DNA from: DZBG01 sp049241565
GTDB taxonomy: Bacteria > Bdellovibrionota > Bacteriovoracia > Bacteriovoracales > Bacteriovoracaceae
NCBI GenBank assembly: GCA_049241565.1
Contig: JBMLQL010000011.1
Span: forward strand, 1 to 64,000
Direction of reading: 5' to 3'
DNA: 64,000 nt
Shown: piece by piece, positions 8,697 through 18,214 of the stretch
Position numbering within the stretch: the first letter of the stretch is position 1
Layout of the letters: each line of letters begins with the position of its first letter
The notes under the pieces: model-generated
The model's input: only the letters and a program-made list of their open reading frames with translations
Databases searched by the model: none
What the model was told of the DNA's origin: nothing
Translations under genes and position numbers: made by a program

Positions 8697-10898
8697 ATGT
8701 TTGGTGAGAGAATCGATTTTTCACATGAAGCGAACTTAACAATTGATGAGCTTATCAAGCGCATTGAATTTGTTCAGTCTGATGCTGATTTTCCCCTTAT
8801 TCGTAAGTGTTATGAATTTGCAGAAAAAATGCATTCAAGTGTGAAAAGAAGTTCTGGGGAGCCTTATATTATTCACCCACTTAATGTGGCAGGAACTCTT
8901 GTTAAGCTTAAAATGGATCAAGACTCTATTATGGCAGGCCTTCTTCATGACGTGGTAGAAGACTGTGATGTGGCCCCTGAAGACATCTCTAAAATGTTTG
9001 GACAAAATGTTGCCCAGATTGTTGTAGGCTGTACGAAAATTTCTAAAATCAAATTTAAAACCAAAGAAGAATCTCAAGCTGAAAACTTTCGTAAGATGGT
9101 TGTGGCCATGGCCCAAGATCTACGTGTGATTATTGTTAAGCTTGCCGATCGAATGCATAATATGCGCACGCTTCAGTATGTTTCTAAAGAGAAACAAATG
9201 AGCAAAGCGCAAGAGACACTTGATATTTATGTTCCCCTGGCCAGCCGTCTCGGTATCAACTCGGTCAAAGGAGAGCTAGAGGATCTTTGTCTTCGCTATC
9301 TACATCCCGAAATTTATTACAGACTTGCTGAAAAAGTTTCAATGAAACGCTCAGAACGTGAAGTTTATATCAAAGAAACGATTGAGCTTATTCATGAAAA
9401 AATGTTGGAGTATTCAGTTAAAGGTGATGTGACGGGACGTCCGAAACATTTTTATTCTATTTATAAAAAGATGACTCAACGAGGAGTTGATTTTGAACAG
9501 GTTCAAGATCTTCTTGCTTTTAGGATTCTCGTTGGAAATATCACTGAGTGTTATAAGGTTTTAGGGATTATTCACTCGGCGTTCACTCCCGTCCCTGGAC
9601 GATTTAAAGATTATATCGCTATTCCTAAAGTGAATAATTATCAGTCACTTCACACTTCGGTTATTGGACCGAAAGCTGAGCGTATTGAAATTCAAATACG
9701 AACTTTTGAAATGCATGAAGTAGCTGAGCGTGGAGTCGCGGCCCATTGGAAATATAAAGAGCGTGATAAGAGTTCAGAGCTCGGAAAACTAAAGTGGGTG
9801 GAAGAGCTCATGGAGTTTAACCAAAACGTCACGAACTCATCTGAGTTTATGGATGTGGTTAAAAATGATTTGGATGTGGGTGGAATTTTTGTTTTCACAC
9901 CCAAAGGGGACGTACGTGAGCTTCGTTATGGGGCCACTCCTCTGGATTTTGCCTATGCTGTCCATACCGAAGTGGGAAATCATACTGTAGGGGCCAAGAT
10001 CAACGGTAAGATGGTGCCATTAAAGTACCGTCTTAAGTCTGGAGACACTGTTGAAATTCTCACGAGTAAAACTCAAACACCTTCAAAAGACTGGTTAAAA
10101 ATCTGTAAGAGCTCTCGGGCCATTACAAAAATTAAACAGTATCTGATGAAAATTGAACGCGATAAGAATAAAGAATTGGGTGAGACTCTTTTAGATAAAG
10201 CTCTTAAGCAATTTGGAACAACGACTAAGGCAGTTGAGAAAAAGCATGAACTCGCTAAGGTTTTAGATAAACATCACTACAAAAATCTTGAAGAGCTTTT
10301 TGTGAATATTGGTTCAGGGCATGTCAATATTAATGAAGTACTTGCTTCAATTCCCTCGATCGAATTCAATGAAGGTGATGAGCTCAAGATTAAAGACGAT
10401 AACAAAGAGCTTGATACCTATCTTAAAAAAGTGACTAAGTCCGCTCGCAAGAGCTCTGGTAACGATAACGCCGTTATCGTTGATGGTCTGGATGATATTG
10501 TCGTGAAGATGGGACGCTGTTGTAATCCTATTCCAGGAGACCCCATCAACGGATTCATCACTCGTGGGCGCGGGATTACTGTCCACACCAAAGGGTGTAA
10601 GAGAATTGATGAACTTGAATCAGGTCGCCGTATTGTGGTGGAGTGGAATAAAGATTATCGCTTTAGCCACCCCGTTAATGTAAAAGTTGTGACTCACGAT
10701 AAGCCCGGAATTCTTTCTAAAATTTCAAAATGCATCAACAATGCTGGAATCAATATTAGATCGGCCATCGCTCGCTCTATGCCCGACCAAAAAGGTAGTT
10801 TTATCTTCGAGATTGAAGTGAAAGACTATTCAGAACTATTGAAGACGTTGAGTACGATTGAATCCCTGGAAGAAGTGATTTCTGTGACCCGTGCTTAG
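8697..10898 (+). CDS. Bifunctional (p)ppGpp synthetase/hydrolase Rel
   Basis: 733-residue RelA/SpoT homologue controlling the stringent response. The N-terminal HD hydrolase domain shows LLHDVVEDCDV (HDxxED, intact catalysis). The synthetase domain has GRPKHFYSIYKKM and RFKDYIAIPKVNNYQSLHT; the RFKD motif is the version found in bifunctional enzymes rather than the acidic EFDD of RelA. A TGS domain follows (VFTPKGDVRELRYGATPLDFA), then a zinc-finger-like CCNPIPGDPINGF/KGCKR region and a C-terminal ACT domain (HDKPGILSKISKCINNAGIN). All parts are present. The ATG follows AAGGACCTCCG. Confidence 0.96.
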   Translation: MFGERIDFSHEANLTIDELIKRIEFVQSDADFPLIRKCYEFAEKMHSSVKRSSGEPYIIHPLNVAGTLVKLKMDQDSIMAGLLHDVVEDCDVAPEDISKMFGQNVAQIVVGCTKISKIKFKTKEESQAENFRKMVVAMAQDLRVIIVKLADRMHNMRTLQYVSKEKQMSKAQETLDIYVPLASRLGINSVKGELEDLCLRYLHPEIYYRLAEKVSMKRSEREVYIKETIELIHEKMLEYSVKGDVTGRPKHFYSIYKKMTQRGVDFEQVQDLLAFRILVGNITECYKVLGIIHSAFTPVPGRFKDYIAIPKVNNYQSLHTSVIGPKAERIEIQIRTFEMHEVAERGVAAHWKYKERDKSSELGKLKWVEELMEFNQNVTNSSEFMDVVKNDLDVGGIFVFTPKGDVRELRYGATPLDFAYAVHTEVGNHTVGAKINGKMVPLKYRLKSGDTVEILTSKTQTPSKDWLKICKSSRAITKIKQYLMKIERDKNKELGETLLDKALKQFGTTTKAVEKKHELAKVLDKHHYKNLEELFVNIGSGHVNINEVLASIPSIEFNEGDELKIKDDNKELDTYLKKVTKSARKSSGNDNAVIVDGLDDIVVKMGRCCNPIPGDPINGFITRGRGITVHTKGCKRIDELESGRRIVVEWNKDYRFSHPVNVKVVTHDKPGILSKISKCINNAGINIRSAIARSMPDQKGSFIFEIEVKDYSELLKTLSTIESLEEVISVTRA

Positions 10899-10936
10899 TT
10901 TTTGACGAAGCGTATAAGTAAGGGAATAATTTTAGT

Positions 10937-11743
10937 ATGAAAAAATTAATCCCTTCACTTTGTTTTGTCATCGCTTCATGTGCCTTTGCTGCTGACGATG
11001 TCATCCGCACCGAACTTGAAAATCGCCATCAATTCAATCCTCGTGCAAGTCACTGGCTGACGACTTTTGGTTTTGAAACCATGAAGTACCCGACCGCCTA
11101 TGAATTCCAAGGGGCCAAACAAAGTTATAGGCCTAATGAGACTGAACTTTGGGGGGGTCGGCTTGGATTTGGCGGAGAGATGCATTTGGGTGCAGGCCTT
11201 CATACCGCCACTAAACTTGAAGGGTATTATTTCGGAAGTCTTTTTACGAAGAAAAAAACAGCAGCTTCTGAATTCAAAGATGTCACCACTTCTTCTCGTA
11301 AAGATACAGCGTCGATTTATGGTGGAGATGTTTCTCAAAGTTTAAGTTTTCTTTTTAATATGAAAACAAAAAATCCTTTTATGGGTGAGTGGACTTATTT
11401 GAATGTAGAGCCGTTTGTTGAAGCTGGATTAGGGCTTGGAAGAGCTCATAATAGAAGAAGATACGTCACTGATCTGGCCACCGTGAATGAAGAGTATAAA
11501 GCCTCTGTGGCCGATGAGTTCACGACGACAAAACTATCAGCAGGTATTAATTTTATTTCGACATCTGGTTACTTCCTTTATTTGAAGGCCACTCAGTACG
11601 ATATTAATATCACCAAACGAACTATTAACTCTTATACTCGCCCAAATGGTGGATCTGGCGTTCAAGCCCCAGAGCAAAAACTGAAAAAGGTCGATACAGA
11701 TCCTGTTATGGTCTATGCTCTTGGTGGGGGATATAAGTTTTGA
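10937..11743 (+). CDS. Secreted outer-membrane beta-barrel-type protein
   Basis: 268 residues with a signal peptide (MKKLIPSLCFVIASCAFA, cleaved before ADD). The mature part alternates hydrophobic and polar residues with many aromatics and Gly (GGRLGFGGEMHLGAGLH, LEGYYFGSLF) and ends YALGGGYKF, with the terminal Phe typical of barrel assembly signals. No exact family recognised. A seven-G tract lies at 11151-11157 inside the coding region. The stop overlaps the TTG start of the next lipoprotein, so the two are likely made together. A minor alternative is a periplasmic beta-rich protein. Confidence 0.7.
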   Translation: MKKLIPSLCFVIASCAFAADDVIRTELENRHQFNPRASHWLTTFGFETMKYPTAYEFQGAKQSYRPNETELWGGRLGFGGEMHLGAGLHTATKLEGYYFGSLFTKKKTAASEFKDVTTSSRKDTASIYGGDVSQSLSFLFNMKTKNPFMGEWTYLNVEPFVEAGLGLGRAHNRRRYVTDLATVNEEYKASVADEFTTTKLSAGINFISTSGYFLYLKATQYDINITKRTINSYTRPNGGSGVQAPEQKLKKVDTDPVMVYALGGGYKF

Positions 11744-12549
11744 AAAACCTTCTTGGCCTAAGTCTTATTTTTCTTTCTCTTTTGGTTGGGTGTGAATCCT
11801 CTGAGGGAGAGTGGGATAAACTGAGCCAAGCGGATAGAGACTATGTCCAAAACCGGGCCAATGAGCAATGTCTGGTAGATGAGGCCCAAATCTTTTTGAA
11901 TTTCAGAGATGAGTCTTCTCTCTTTTTCGGCTCTCCTGATTATTTTCGAGAAAAATCTTATACGGCCAAACTCAATGATAGCGGAAATAACGCCATTGAA
12001 GAGCGCTTGATTCGTATCTGGAAAAATACTCCTGCTTACATCATCTTTTATATTGAAGAGACTATTGGAACGGCCACAGATAAGTACTTTCTCCAAATCG
12101 TAAAAAACGATCTCGATGCCAATTACACTAATGACACTTTTGGATTCAATGACAGTATGATTGAGGCCATCAGACGTGCCTATTGTGCGCTCCAGATTGA
12201 ATACAGTTCTGGGGACTCAGGGCCTGCTTCTGTCTCAAGAACAACGTCTACTGGACTCTCTTCTGGTGGTCGTCGTGAAACCAGAACAACTCATAATTAT
12301 AATTTTACCGAAATGGCCTACTGGGCTTTTTTCAGACGCTCAATTACGATTAAAGATTATGATATCGAAGATGTGGTCGTATCAACTAAGACTTATACCA
12401 GCTCATTTGTCGAAAATGCGAACCCACCTATCCTTGCTACAGACTATACGACACTCTCAACAAAGCTTTGCTACTTAGATCCAGCGTCTTATGCACTTCC
12501 GTATACTTTAAAATGTGATGGGGCCTATACAGCTGATATGGTTCCGTAG
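11740..12549 (+). CDS. Lipoprotein of unknown function
   Basis: 269 residues. The signal peptide ends in the lipobox LLVGC (Cys at about residue 18). The start is a TTG sharing bases with the TGA stop of the barrel gene (11740-11743), an overlap that implies translational coupling. No recognised domain; the middle has charged strands and a Ser/Thr-rich part (SVSRTTSTGLSSGG). It contains several Cys residues (QCLVDE, CALQIE, LCYLD, KCDG) that could form disulphides in the periplasm. It probably works with the neighbouring outer membrane protein. Confidence 0.65.
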   Translation: MKNLLGLSLIFLSLLVGCESSEGEWDKLSQADRDYVQNRANEQCLVDEAQIFLNFRDESSLFFGSPDYFREKSYTAKLNDSGNNAIEERLIRIWKNTPAYIIFYIEETIGTATDKYFLQIVKNDLDANYTNDTFGFNDSMIEAIRRAYCALQIEYSSGDSGPASVSRTTSTGLSSGGRRETRTTHNYNFTEMAYWAFFRRSITIKDYDIEDVVVSTKTYTSSFVENANPPILATDYTTLSTKLCYLDPASYALPYTLKCDGAYTADMVP

Positions 12550-12553
12550 AATT

Positions 12554-13228
12554 CTAGTAATCTTCTTCTTGAACATAATCTCTATCCATGACTTTTAATA
12601 AAAAGAGAGCGCGGACGTATTTCACTGACTCTTTGAGAAGTTTGCGGACATCGTCCCAAGTCGAATAGGTGTTAATCACACTATCGTAATAAAACTCAGG
12701 CTTAGAGGTCGTAATAAAGTGAGAGAAAATCATACTAATACGAAGGATATGATAATCGCTTGAGATGATAAGAACTTTATTAAACTGTTTATTTTGAGCT
12801 AAGAACTGGACTGTCTCACGGACATTTTCAAATGTATTGCGAGACTCATAATCAAGGTCCACTTGAACATTAAGTGATTCAAGGACTTCGAGTTTGTTTT
12901 GAATATCAACTTGTTTATCCACTAACGTCTTAAAAGAATTAGTAGCATAAACACCGGAAATAAATAGTTTAGCCGAAGGATTTTTCTGAATAAGATCTAG
13001 TGCGTGACCGATGCGACCCTTATCACCAGTGAAGACTGCAATAGCATCAGGAGATTTTTGAAAGAAAGCTCCCGCCGCTTTTTCTTTCTGCATTTTCGCA
13101 AAGATAGGGATATAGCTAATAAAGCTTATAATCACACCAGCAGAAAGAATAATAATAAAGACACCACTTAAAAATAAGCGGCGGAAGCGTGTGGACTTTG
13201 TTTCAAAAACGTATTTTCGACCTAGCAT
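12554..13228 (-). CDS. YdcF/SanA-like DUF218 membrane protein
   Basis: 224 residues. An N-terminal transmembrane helix (residues about 15-38, FLSGVFIIILSAGVIISFIS) precedes the DUF218 domain: IAVFTGDKGRIGHALDL, LFISGVYATN, and ESRNTFENVRETVQFL followed by VLIISSDYHILR. Proteins of this family are linked to envelope integrity and cofactor binding; the reaction is unsettled. It lies nine bases downstream of the RidA-like gene and is probably in the same operon as maeB. The family level is confident, the function not. Confidence 0.85.
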   Translation of the reverse strand: MLGRKYVFETKSTRFRRLFLSGVFIIILSAGVIISFISYIPIFAKMQKEKAAGAFFQKSPDAIAVFTGDKGRIGHALDLIQKNPSAKLFISGVYATNSFKTLVDKQVDIQNKLEVLESLNVQVDLDYESRNTFENVRETVQFLAQNKQFNKVLIISSDYHILRISMIFSHFITTSKPEFYYDSVINTYSTWDDVRKLLKESVKYVRALFLLKVMDRDYVQEEDY

Positions 13229-13237
13229 AGATTCAAT

Positions 13238-13624
13238 TTACTTTGTCGCCGCAATGACTTCAATTTCAACGACTGCACCTTTTGGAAGAGCAGAAACTTG
13301 AACTGTGGAACGTGCTGGATAAGGAGAAGTGAAAAACTTTGTGTAAGCTTCATTCACTTTGCCAAACTGAGCAAGGTCAGTCATGAAGATTGTTGTTTTG
13401 ATGATATTCTCACGAGTCAAATCTTGTGACTGAAGAAGACCGTCAATATTTTTTAATACATTTTCAAGTTGAGCATCAAAGCCCGCTGGCATTTCGCCCG
13501 TTTTAGCATCAAGACCAATTTGTCCTGAAAAATAATAAACGCCATTATGGAACACACCTTGAGAGTATGTTCCTACGGCCGCAGGGGCTTTATCTGTATT
13601 AATGATATTTTTTGTAAAACTCAT
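13238..13624 (-). CDS. RidA/YjgF family enamine/imine deaminase
   Basis: 128 residues, the family length. RidA hydrolyses reactive enamines and imines (for example 2-aminoacrylate) to keto acids. The signature is visible: APAAVGTYSQGV, YYFSGQIGLDAKTG, and the C-terminal block PYPARSTVQVSALPKGAVVEIEVIAA, which holds the conserved substrate-binding Arg. It lies nine bases downstream of maeB in reading order and before the YdcF-like gene. The ATG has GGAGAATTT upstream. Confidence 0.93.
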   Translation of the reverse strand: MSFTKNIINTDKAPAAVGTYSQGVFHNGVYYFSGQIGLDAKTGEMPAGFDAQLENVLKNIDGLLQSQDLTRENIIKTTIFMTDLAQFGKVNEAYTKFFTSPYPARSTVQVSALPKGAVVEIEVIAATK

Positions 13625-13633
13625 AAATTCTCC

Positions 13634-15955
13634 TTAAAGGTGTTTGTGACTTTTTTCTCTATAGGCCTTAATTTCTTGAGCAATGAGCGCCGTTAGATTT
13701 GTCATATTAACAATTTCATCGACCGTTGATGTACGCTGAACAATATTGATGGCGTGCTCCAGCGGAAGAAGAATCGGACCGATTGGTGTGGCTCCCCCAA
13801 GCTGAGCAAGAAGCTTATAGCTAATATTGGCCGAGTTTAAATCAGGGAAGATAAGAAGATCTGCAGCTTTATCAAGATTACTAAAATCAAAAAGATTTTT
13901 CATAATCTCAAAATTAGTTGCCACATCAGCTTGCATCTCACCATCTGCGATCAGTGTTGGATCTTTCTTCTTCGCGAGAATCGCCGCTTGGGCCATTTTA
14001 GAAGCTTCACCTTCACGATTTGATCCAAAGTTTGAGTAAGAAAGGAAAGCCACTCTTGGCTCAGACTGCATTACGCGACGGAAAAGTTTGGCCGCAGAGA
14101 TAGCGATATCAGAGAGATCTTCAGCTGATGGATTCATTTGAACTGTACAGTCAGCTAGGAAAACAACTTTTTGCTTAAAGATAAGGATCATGATCCCGGC
14201 CACTTTAGCACGATTAGGAGTATTCGTTCCAATGACTTTCATGATGGGACGAATACATTCAGGATAGTTCTGAGTTGCCCCGGTGATCATTCCATCGGCC
14301 ACACCTTTTTTCACCATCATCGACGCGAAATAGTTACCACGCTTCATTTGATCACGAGCAAAAGAATAAGAGACACCTTTGCGCTGTCTCGTCACAAAAA
14401 GATCCTTTACGAAATCCTCATAGTAAGGAGCATCTTCAGGATGAACAACTTCAACATCATCTAGGTTCGTAATTCCAGCTTCAATAATTTTCTTCTGAAC
14501 TGTTTTTTTGCTTCCAAGTAGAATTGGGTGAACAAGTCCATCAGCTTTAATGATAGAAACTGCTTTAAGAACGCGAGTGTTTGACCCCTCAGAGAATACG
14601 ATTTTTGGTTTATCTGATCCAGGCAGACGAGAGCGAATCGAGCGCATGAATGATCCCGATTGACCAAGTCTCTCTTGAAGAGATTGAGCATATTTCCCAA
14701 GATCATCGATATGAATACGGGCCACACCTGACTCCATCGCAGCGCGGGCCACAGCTGGAGAAACGCGAGTCAGAACTCGTTTATCAAATGGCTTAGGAAT
14801 AAGATAATTTCTTCCAAATGAGAAATCCTCATTCCCGTAAGCACGTTTTACGTCATCAGGAACTTCTTCTTTAGCAAGTTGAGCCAGGGCCATCGCCGCT
14901 GCTTTTTTCATTTCTTCATTGATCTTGCGAGCACGTACATCAAGAGCACCACGGAAGATGAATGGGAACCCAAGAACGTTATTCACTTGGTTGGGATAAT
15001 CGGTACGACCAGTGGCCATAATAGCATCAGAGCGAACCTCAGCTACCTCTTCAGGTGTAATTTCAGGATCAGGGTTGGCCATGGCAAAAATGATTGGATT
15101 CGCCGCCATTGACTTGACCATATCTTTTGTCACAAGACCTTTAGCTGAACAACCGATAAAACAATCAGCGTTTTTCATGGCATCGGCCAGAGTTCTTGCT
15201 TTTGTTTCATTAGCGAAAGCGTCTTTGTATTTATTCATTCCTTCAGTACGACCTTTGTAGATCACACCTTTTGAATCAACCATGAGAATATTTTCTTTCT
15301 TTACACCAAGAGTGATAAAGAAATTAGTACAAGCTATGGCCGCTGCTCCTGCTCCAGAAACAACAACTTTTGTTTCTGACATTTTTCTCTTTGTAATTTC
15401 ACAAGCATTGATAAAGGCAGCACCACTGATAATGGCCGTACCATGTTGATCGTCATGGAAAACAGGAATATCCATGATCTCTTGAAGTTTTTTTTCAATT
15501 TCAAAACACTCAGGCGCTTTAATATCTTCGAGGTTGATCCCTCCAAAAGTAGGTTCAAGATCTTTTACTGTACGAACCACTTCTTCCACAGATTTAGATC
15601 CAATCTCGATATCAAAAACATCGATATCAGCAAAACGCTTAAAGAGAACACCTTTTCCTTCCATCACGGGCTTACCAGCGAGAGGACCAATATCGCCCAG
15701 ACCTAGAACAGCAGTTCCGTTTGAGAGAACAGCAACAAGATTTCCTTTCGCTGTGTATTTGTAAACGTCTTCAGGATTTTTTGCAATTTCAAGACAAGGG
15801 GCTGCTACACCTGGCGAATACGCCAGTGCTAAATCACGAGACGTTAAGCAGGGCTTTGTTGAAGTAATTTCAATTTTCCCCGGACGTCCATTGGCATGAT
15901 AATCTAAGGCCAGACGATACTTTTCTTCAGCTGAGTTTTCGTTAGGTGTACTCAC
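13634..15955 (-). CDS. maeB: NADP-dependent malic enzyme with phosphotransacetylase domain
   Basis: 773 residues, as for large MaeB proteins. Oxidative decarboxylation of malate to pyruvate giving NADPH. The malic enzyme domain (about 1-430) has YSPGVAAPCLEI, the NAD(P) motif VVVSGAGAAAIACTNF and GCSAKGLVTKDM; the C-terminal half resembles phosphotransacetylase (KPKIVFSEGSNTRVLKAV, GMITGATQNYPECIRP, LIFPDLNSANISYK) and is usually a regulatory acetyl-CoA sensor. The start is a GTG at 15955, read from AAGGATTGTTAC upstream. First gene of the minus-strand maeB/ridA/ydcF run. Confidence 0.96.
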   Translation of the reverse strand: MSTPNENSAEEKYRLALDYHANGRPGKIEITSTKPCLTSRDLALAYSPGVAAPCLEIAKNPEDVYKYTAKGNLVAVLSNGTAVLGLGDIGPLAGKPVMEGKGVLFKRFADIDVFDIEIGSKSVEEVVRTVKDLEPTFGGINLEDIKAPECFEIEKKLQEIMDIPVFHDDQHGTAIISGAAFINACEITKRKMSETKVVVSGAGAAAIACTNFFITLGVKKENILMVDSKGVIYKGRTEGMNKYKDAFANETKARTLADAMKNADCFIGCSAKGLVTKDMVKSMAANPIIFAMANPDPEITPEEVAEVRSDAIMATGRTDYPNQVNNVLGFPFIFRGALDVRARKINEEMKKAAAMALAQLAKEEVPDDVKRAYGNEDFSFGRNYLIPKPFDKRVLTRVSPAVARAAMESGVARIHIDDLGKYAQSLQERLGQSGSFMRSIRSRLPGSDKPKIVFSEGSNTRVLKAVSIIKADGLVHPILLGSKKTVQKKIIEAGITNLDDVEVVHPEDAPYYEDFVKDLFVTRQRKGVSYSFARDQMKRGNYFASMMVKKGVADGMITGATQNYPECIRPIMKVIGTNTPNRAKVAGIMILIFKQKVVFLADCTVQMNPSAEDLSDIAISAAKLFRRVMQSEPRVAFLSYSNFGSNREGEASKMAQAAILAKKKDPTLIADGEMQADVATNFEIMKNLFDFSNLDKAADLLIFPDLNSANISYKLLAQLGGATPIGPILLPLEHAINIVQRTSTVDEIVNMTNLTALIAQEIKAYREKSHKHL

Positions 15956-16068
15956 GTAACAATCCTTTTGTTTTTCACTAGGCCATTAAGGCCAATTTTG
16001 AGAATGGATTAAGATAGCAGAAAATCTATTGGAAATATACAAAAGCACAGAGTGTCAAAGATAAGTAT

Positions 16069-17475
16069 TTATGGTGCTTTGACTCTCAGAAGAGAGGGAA
16101 TCATGACTAAACTAGTTCCGAGGAGTCCTGCATAGAATTTGTCTATACCGTAGACGTATTGCGAAAGAGAAAAGAGGCTATAAACAATCATGAAAACGAT
16201 ACCCGTTAGCACGGCGCCTATAAACGAATTTTCTGATAATCTACCCGGAAAAATCTGCGAACAGAGAAAAGGAAATAATAAACAGGCCGCAGAGAGCCCA
16301 CCCATCGTTTTCCAAACCTCAACCACGCTTCCCGAAAATTGCAGACTCAGAATGAGACTGAGAATGGCCACGGCCACCAGGGCCAGGTGATGGTGCCATG
16401 GTTTAAATTTGAGTTTATTGTTAAAAAGATCATAACTTAAGCAAGAAGCCGCATTAAATAAATACGAATCTAGAGTTGAGAGAACAATCGCTAGAATTCC
16501 GGCCAGAATCAGGCCTCTGACTCCAGGAGGAGTTATATTCATGGCGTGTATAAGATAAGCATTTTGTGAATTGGCCTCTGGGATGGCCACACGAGCGTAG
16601 AGGGCACCAATGGTTGTACACAAATCGAAGATGACCCACACCACAGTGGAAATTAAAATCCCACGTCTTGCTGTTTGTTCAGAATCAGCGGCCAGACAAC
16701 GCTGATAGAAATTGGGATCGACCAAAGTTGAGAGAGCAATAAATCCCCATATCAACAGACTGCTAATACTTTCTCCCCCGGTAATAGTGAGATGAGTAGG
16801 GGGAAGTCTATCAAGAAAAATAAGGGGAGATCCCATCTGAGACCAAGAAAAAACAACGATGAGAAATACGGCCAGAATCATCACTACAAATTGCACAAGA
16901 TCAGAAAAAACCACGGCACGAAAACCACCCCATAATGACCATACGGTGACAACAAAAAGACCGGTGATAGAGTGAATGAGAAGATCCCCACCAAAGATCG
17001 CTTGTAAAAAAAGACCGAGACTAATGATATAGGCCATGGGGAGGAGATTGAAAAAATTCAAAATAGCTGTGAGCTTTTCGGCCCTCGGTCCAAACTCATT
17101 TCCAGCGAATTCGGCCAAAGTTAATACTTGGTGTTGGCGGATTTTTTTTACGAGATAAAAGGCAAAGATAAGATAGGTAATATACCAAAAGACACCTTGA
17201 GAGACAAAATTATAGATACCTTTCTCGAATGTGAGCTGAGTCACGCCGAAAATACCTCCGTACCATGTGGCCACAAGAGTCGCCACAAAAAGGGGAAGGG
17301 TGAGCCTGCGTCCCATGAGTAGTAACTCGATGGCAGAGTGTTGATCTTTAAGTGGAAGTTTATTTTTGATATTGTTTCCATACCAAACCACAGCAAATGT
17401 AAGAAAAAGAACCGCAAAAAATACGATCCAATCTATTGTTGTGATTAAAGAAGCAAATCCACTTGGTTGATTCAT
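16069..17475 (-). CDS. Sodium:solute symporter family transporter
   Basis: 468 residues with about twelve hydrophobic helices, starting VFFAVLFLTFAVVWYGN. The SSS family signature lies around SLWGGFRAVVFSDLVQF and the following GFIALSTLVDPNFYQRCLAA. Such carriers couple Na+ entry to uptake of small solutes (sugars, proline, pantothenate, acetate); the substrate cannot be assigned from sequence alone. It is divergent from the next plus-strand gene with only 22 bases between the start codons, so their promoters must overlap neighbouring coding sequence. Confidence 0.88.
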   Translation of the reverse strand: MNQPSGFASLITTIDWIVFFAVLFLTFAVVWYGNNIKNKLPLKDQHSAIELLLMGRRLTLPLFVATLVATWYGGIFGVTQLTFEKGIYNFVSQGVFWYITYLIFAFYLVKKIRQHQVLTLAEFAGNEFGPRAEKLTAILNFFNLLPMAYIISLGLFLQAIFGGDLLIHSITGLFVVTVWSLWGGFRAVVFSDLVQFVVMILAVFLIVVFSWSQMGSPLIFLDRLPPTHLTITGGESISSLLIWGFIALSTLVDPNFYQRCLAADSEQTARRGILISTVVWVIFDLCTTIGALYARVAIPEANSQNAYLIHAMNITPPGVRGLILAGILAIVLSTLDSYLFNAASCLSYDLFNNKLKFKPWHHHLALVAVAILSLILSLQFSGSVVEVWKTMGGLSAACLLFPFLCSQIFPGRLSENSFIGAVLTGIVFMIVYSLFSLSQYVYGIDKFYAGLLGTSLVMIPSLLRVKAP

Positions 17476-17497
17476 GAAGTTATATTAAGCTAATTCA

Positions 17498-18214
17498 GTG
17501 AAGTATGCCATTATCATTATCGCAATAATTGTTCTTGTTCGTTTTGAGACGATCCTTAAATTGGTTGATAGAACCCAAGGTTTTGTCACATCATCTGAGG
17601 CTCCACCCACAGAGCAGTCCGAAGTTAATCAATCGGTGATTGTCCCAGTTTCCAAAGATAAATCTTTTGAGCAAACCCCTGATCAGCGGATCGTCACTTT
17701 GATAGAAGATTTTTATCGCACACCGACTGACACCATGAAAAACTTAATCATCTCTGATATCAAAGGGAATCCTTCTTTGTTTGGAGAGACTGGGCATCCA
17801 GGGTATCTAAATATTATGTCGAGAATGGTTTCTCATATTCAGCAAAAAAACAGCATCGTAAATGATTTTCTTTTTGAACTTTGGCCACTGGTTAAGGGGG
17901 CCAATCTTTTAATTGTGAAACAATTACTTGCCATGAATTTTGAAGAAAACTTAGTTCTCTTTTTAGATCAATTAAGCAAGTCAGGAAGAGATCCGTCTTG
18001 TTTTATGGCAGAGATGATTCCAGATGGATTGACTAAAGAAGAAAAAGAGCGCTTTCTCAATGAGCGTCGAACGAATCTTGAAAAAGTGTCTTTTGATGAG
18101 ACCCAAACTCCAAAAGTTAAAACAATGAGTATTAATTGTTTCAGAACTGTTGAAATAGAAATTCTAAAACTTAACCCTCCTCCGGTAGTGACTCCCGAAA
18201 ATGCGACACCATGA
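17498..18214 (+). CDS. Hypothetical membrane-anchored protein
   Basis: 238 residues starting at a GTG (17498). The N-terminal segment KYAIIIIAIIVLVRF is a signal anchor, leaving most of the chain outside the cytoplasm if inserted in the usual direction. The rest is helical and charged, with no family recognised; it contains two Cys (CFMAE, NCFRT). The stop overlaps the start of the ABC-F gene (ATGA at 18211-18214), so the two are translated together. Confidence 0.65.
   Translation: MKYAIIIIAIIVLVRFETILKLVDRTQGFVTSSEAPPTEQSEVNQSVIVPVSKDKSFEQTPDQRIVTLIEDFYRTPTDTMKNLIISDIKGNPSLFGETGHPGYLNIMSRMVSHIQQKNSIVNDFLFELWPLVKGANLLIVKQLLAMNFEENLVLFLDQLSKSGRDPSCFMAEMIPDGLTKEEKERFLNERRTNLEKVSFDETQTPKVKTMSINCFRTVEIEILKLNPPPVVTPENATP

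Noticed and set aside
10976..11338. Minus-strand ORF opposite the barrel-type gene
   Set aside because: No ribosome site, unusual composition and it sits inside a gene with clear signal peptide and C-terminal Phe.
14171..14464. Plus-strand ORF inside maeB
   Set aside because: Lies entirely inside maeB on the opposite strand, with no supporting signal.
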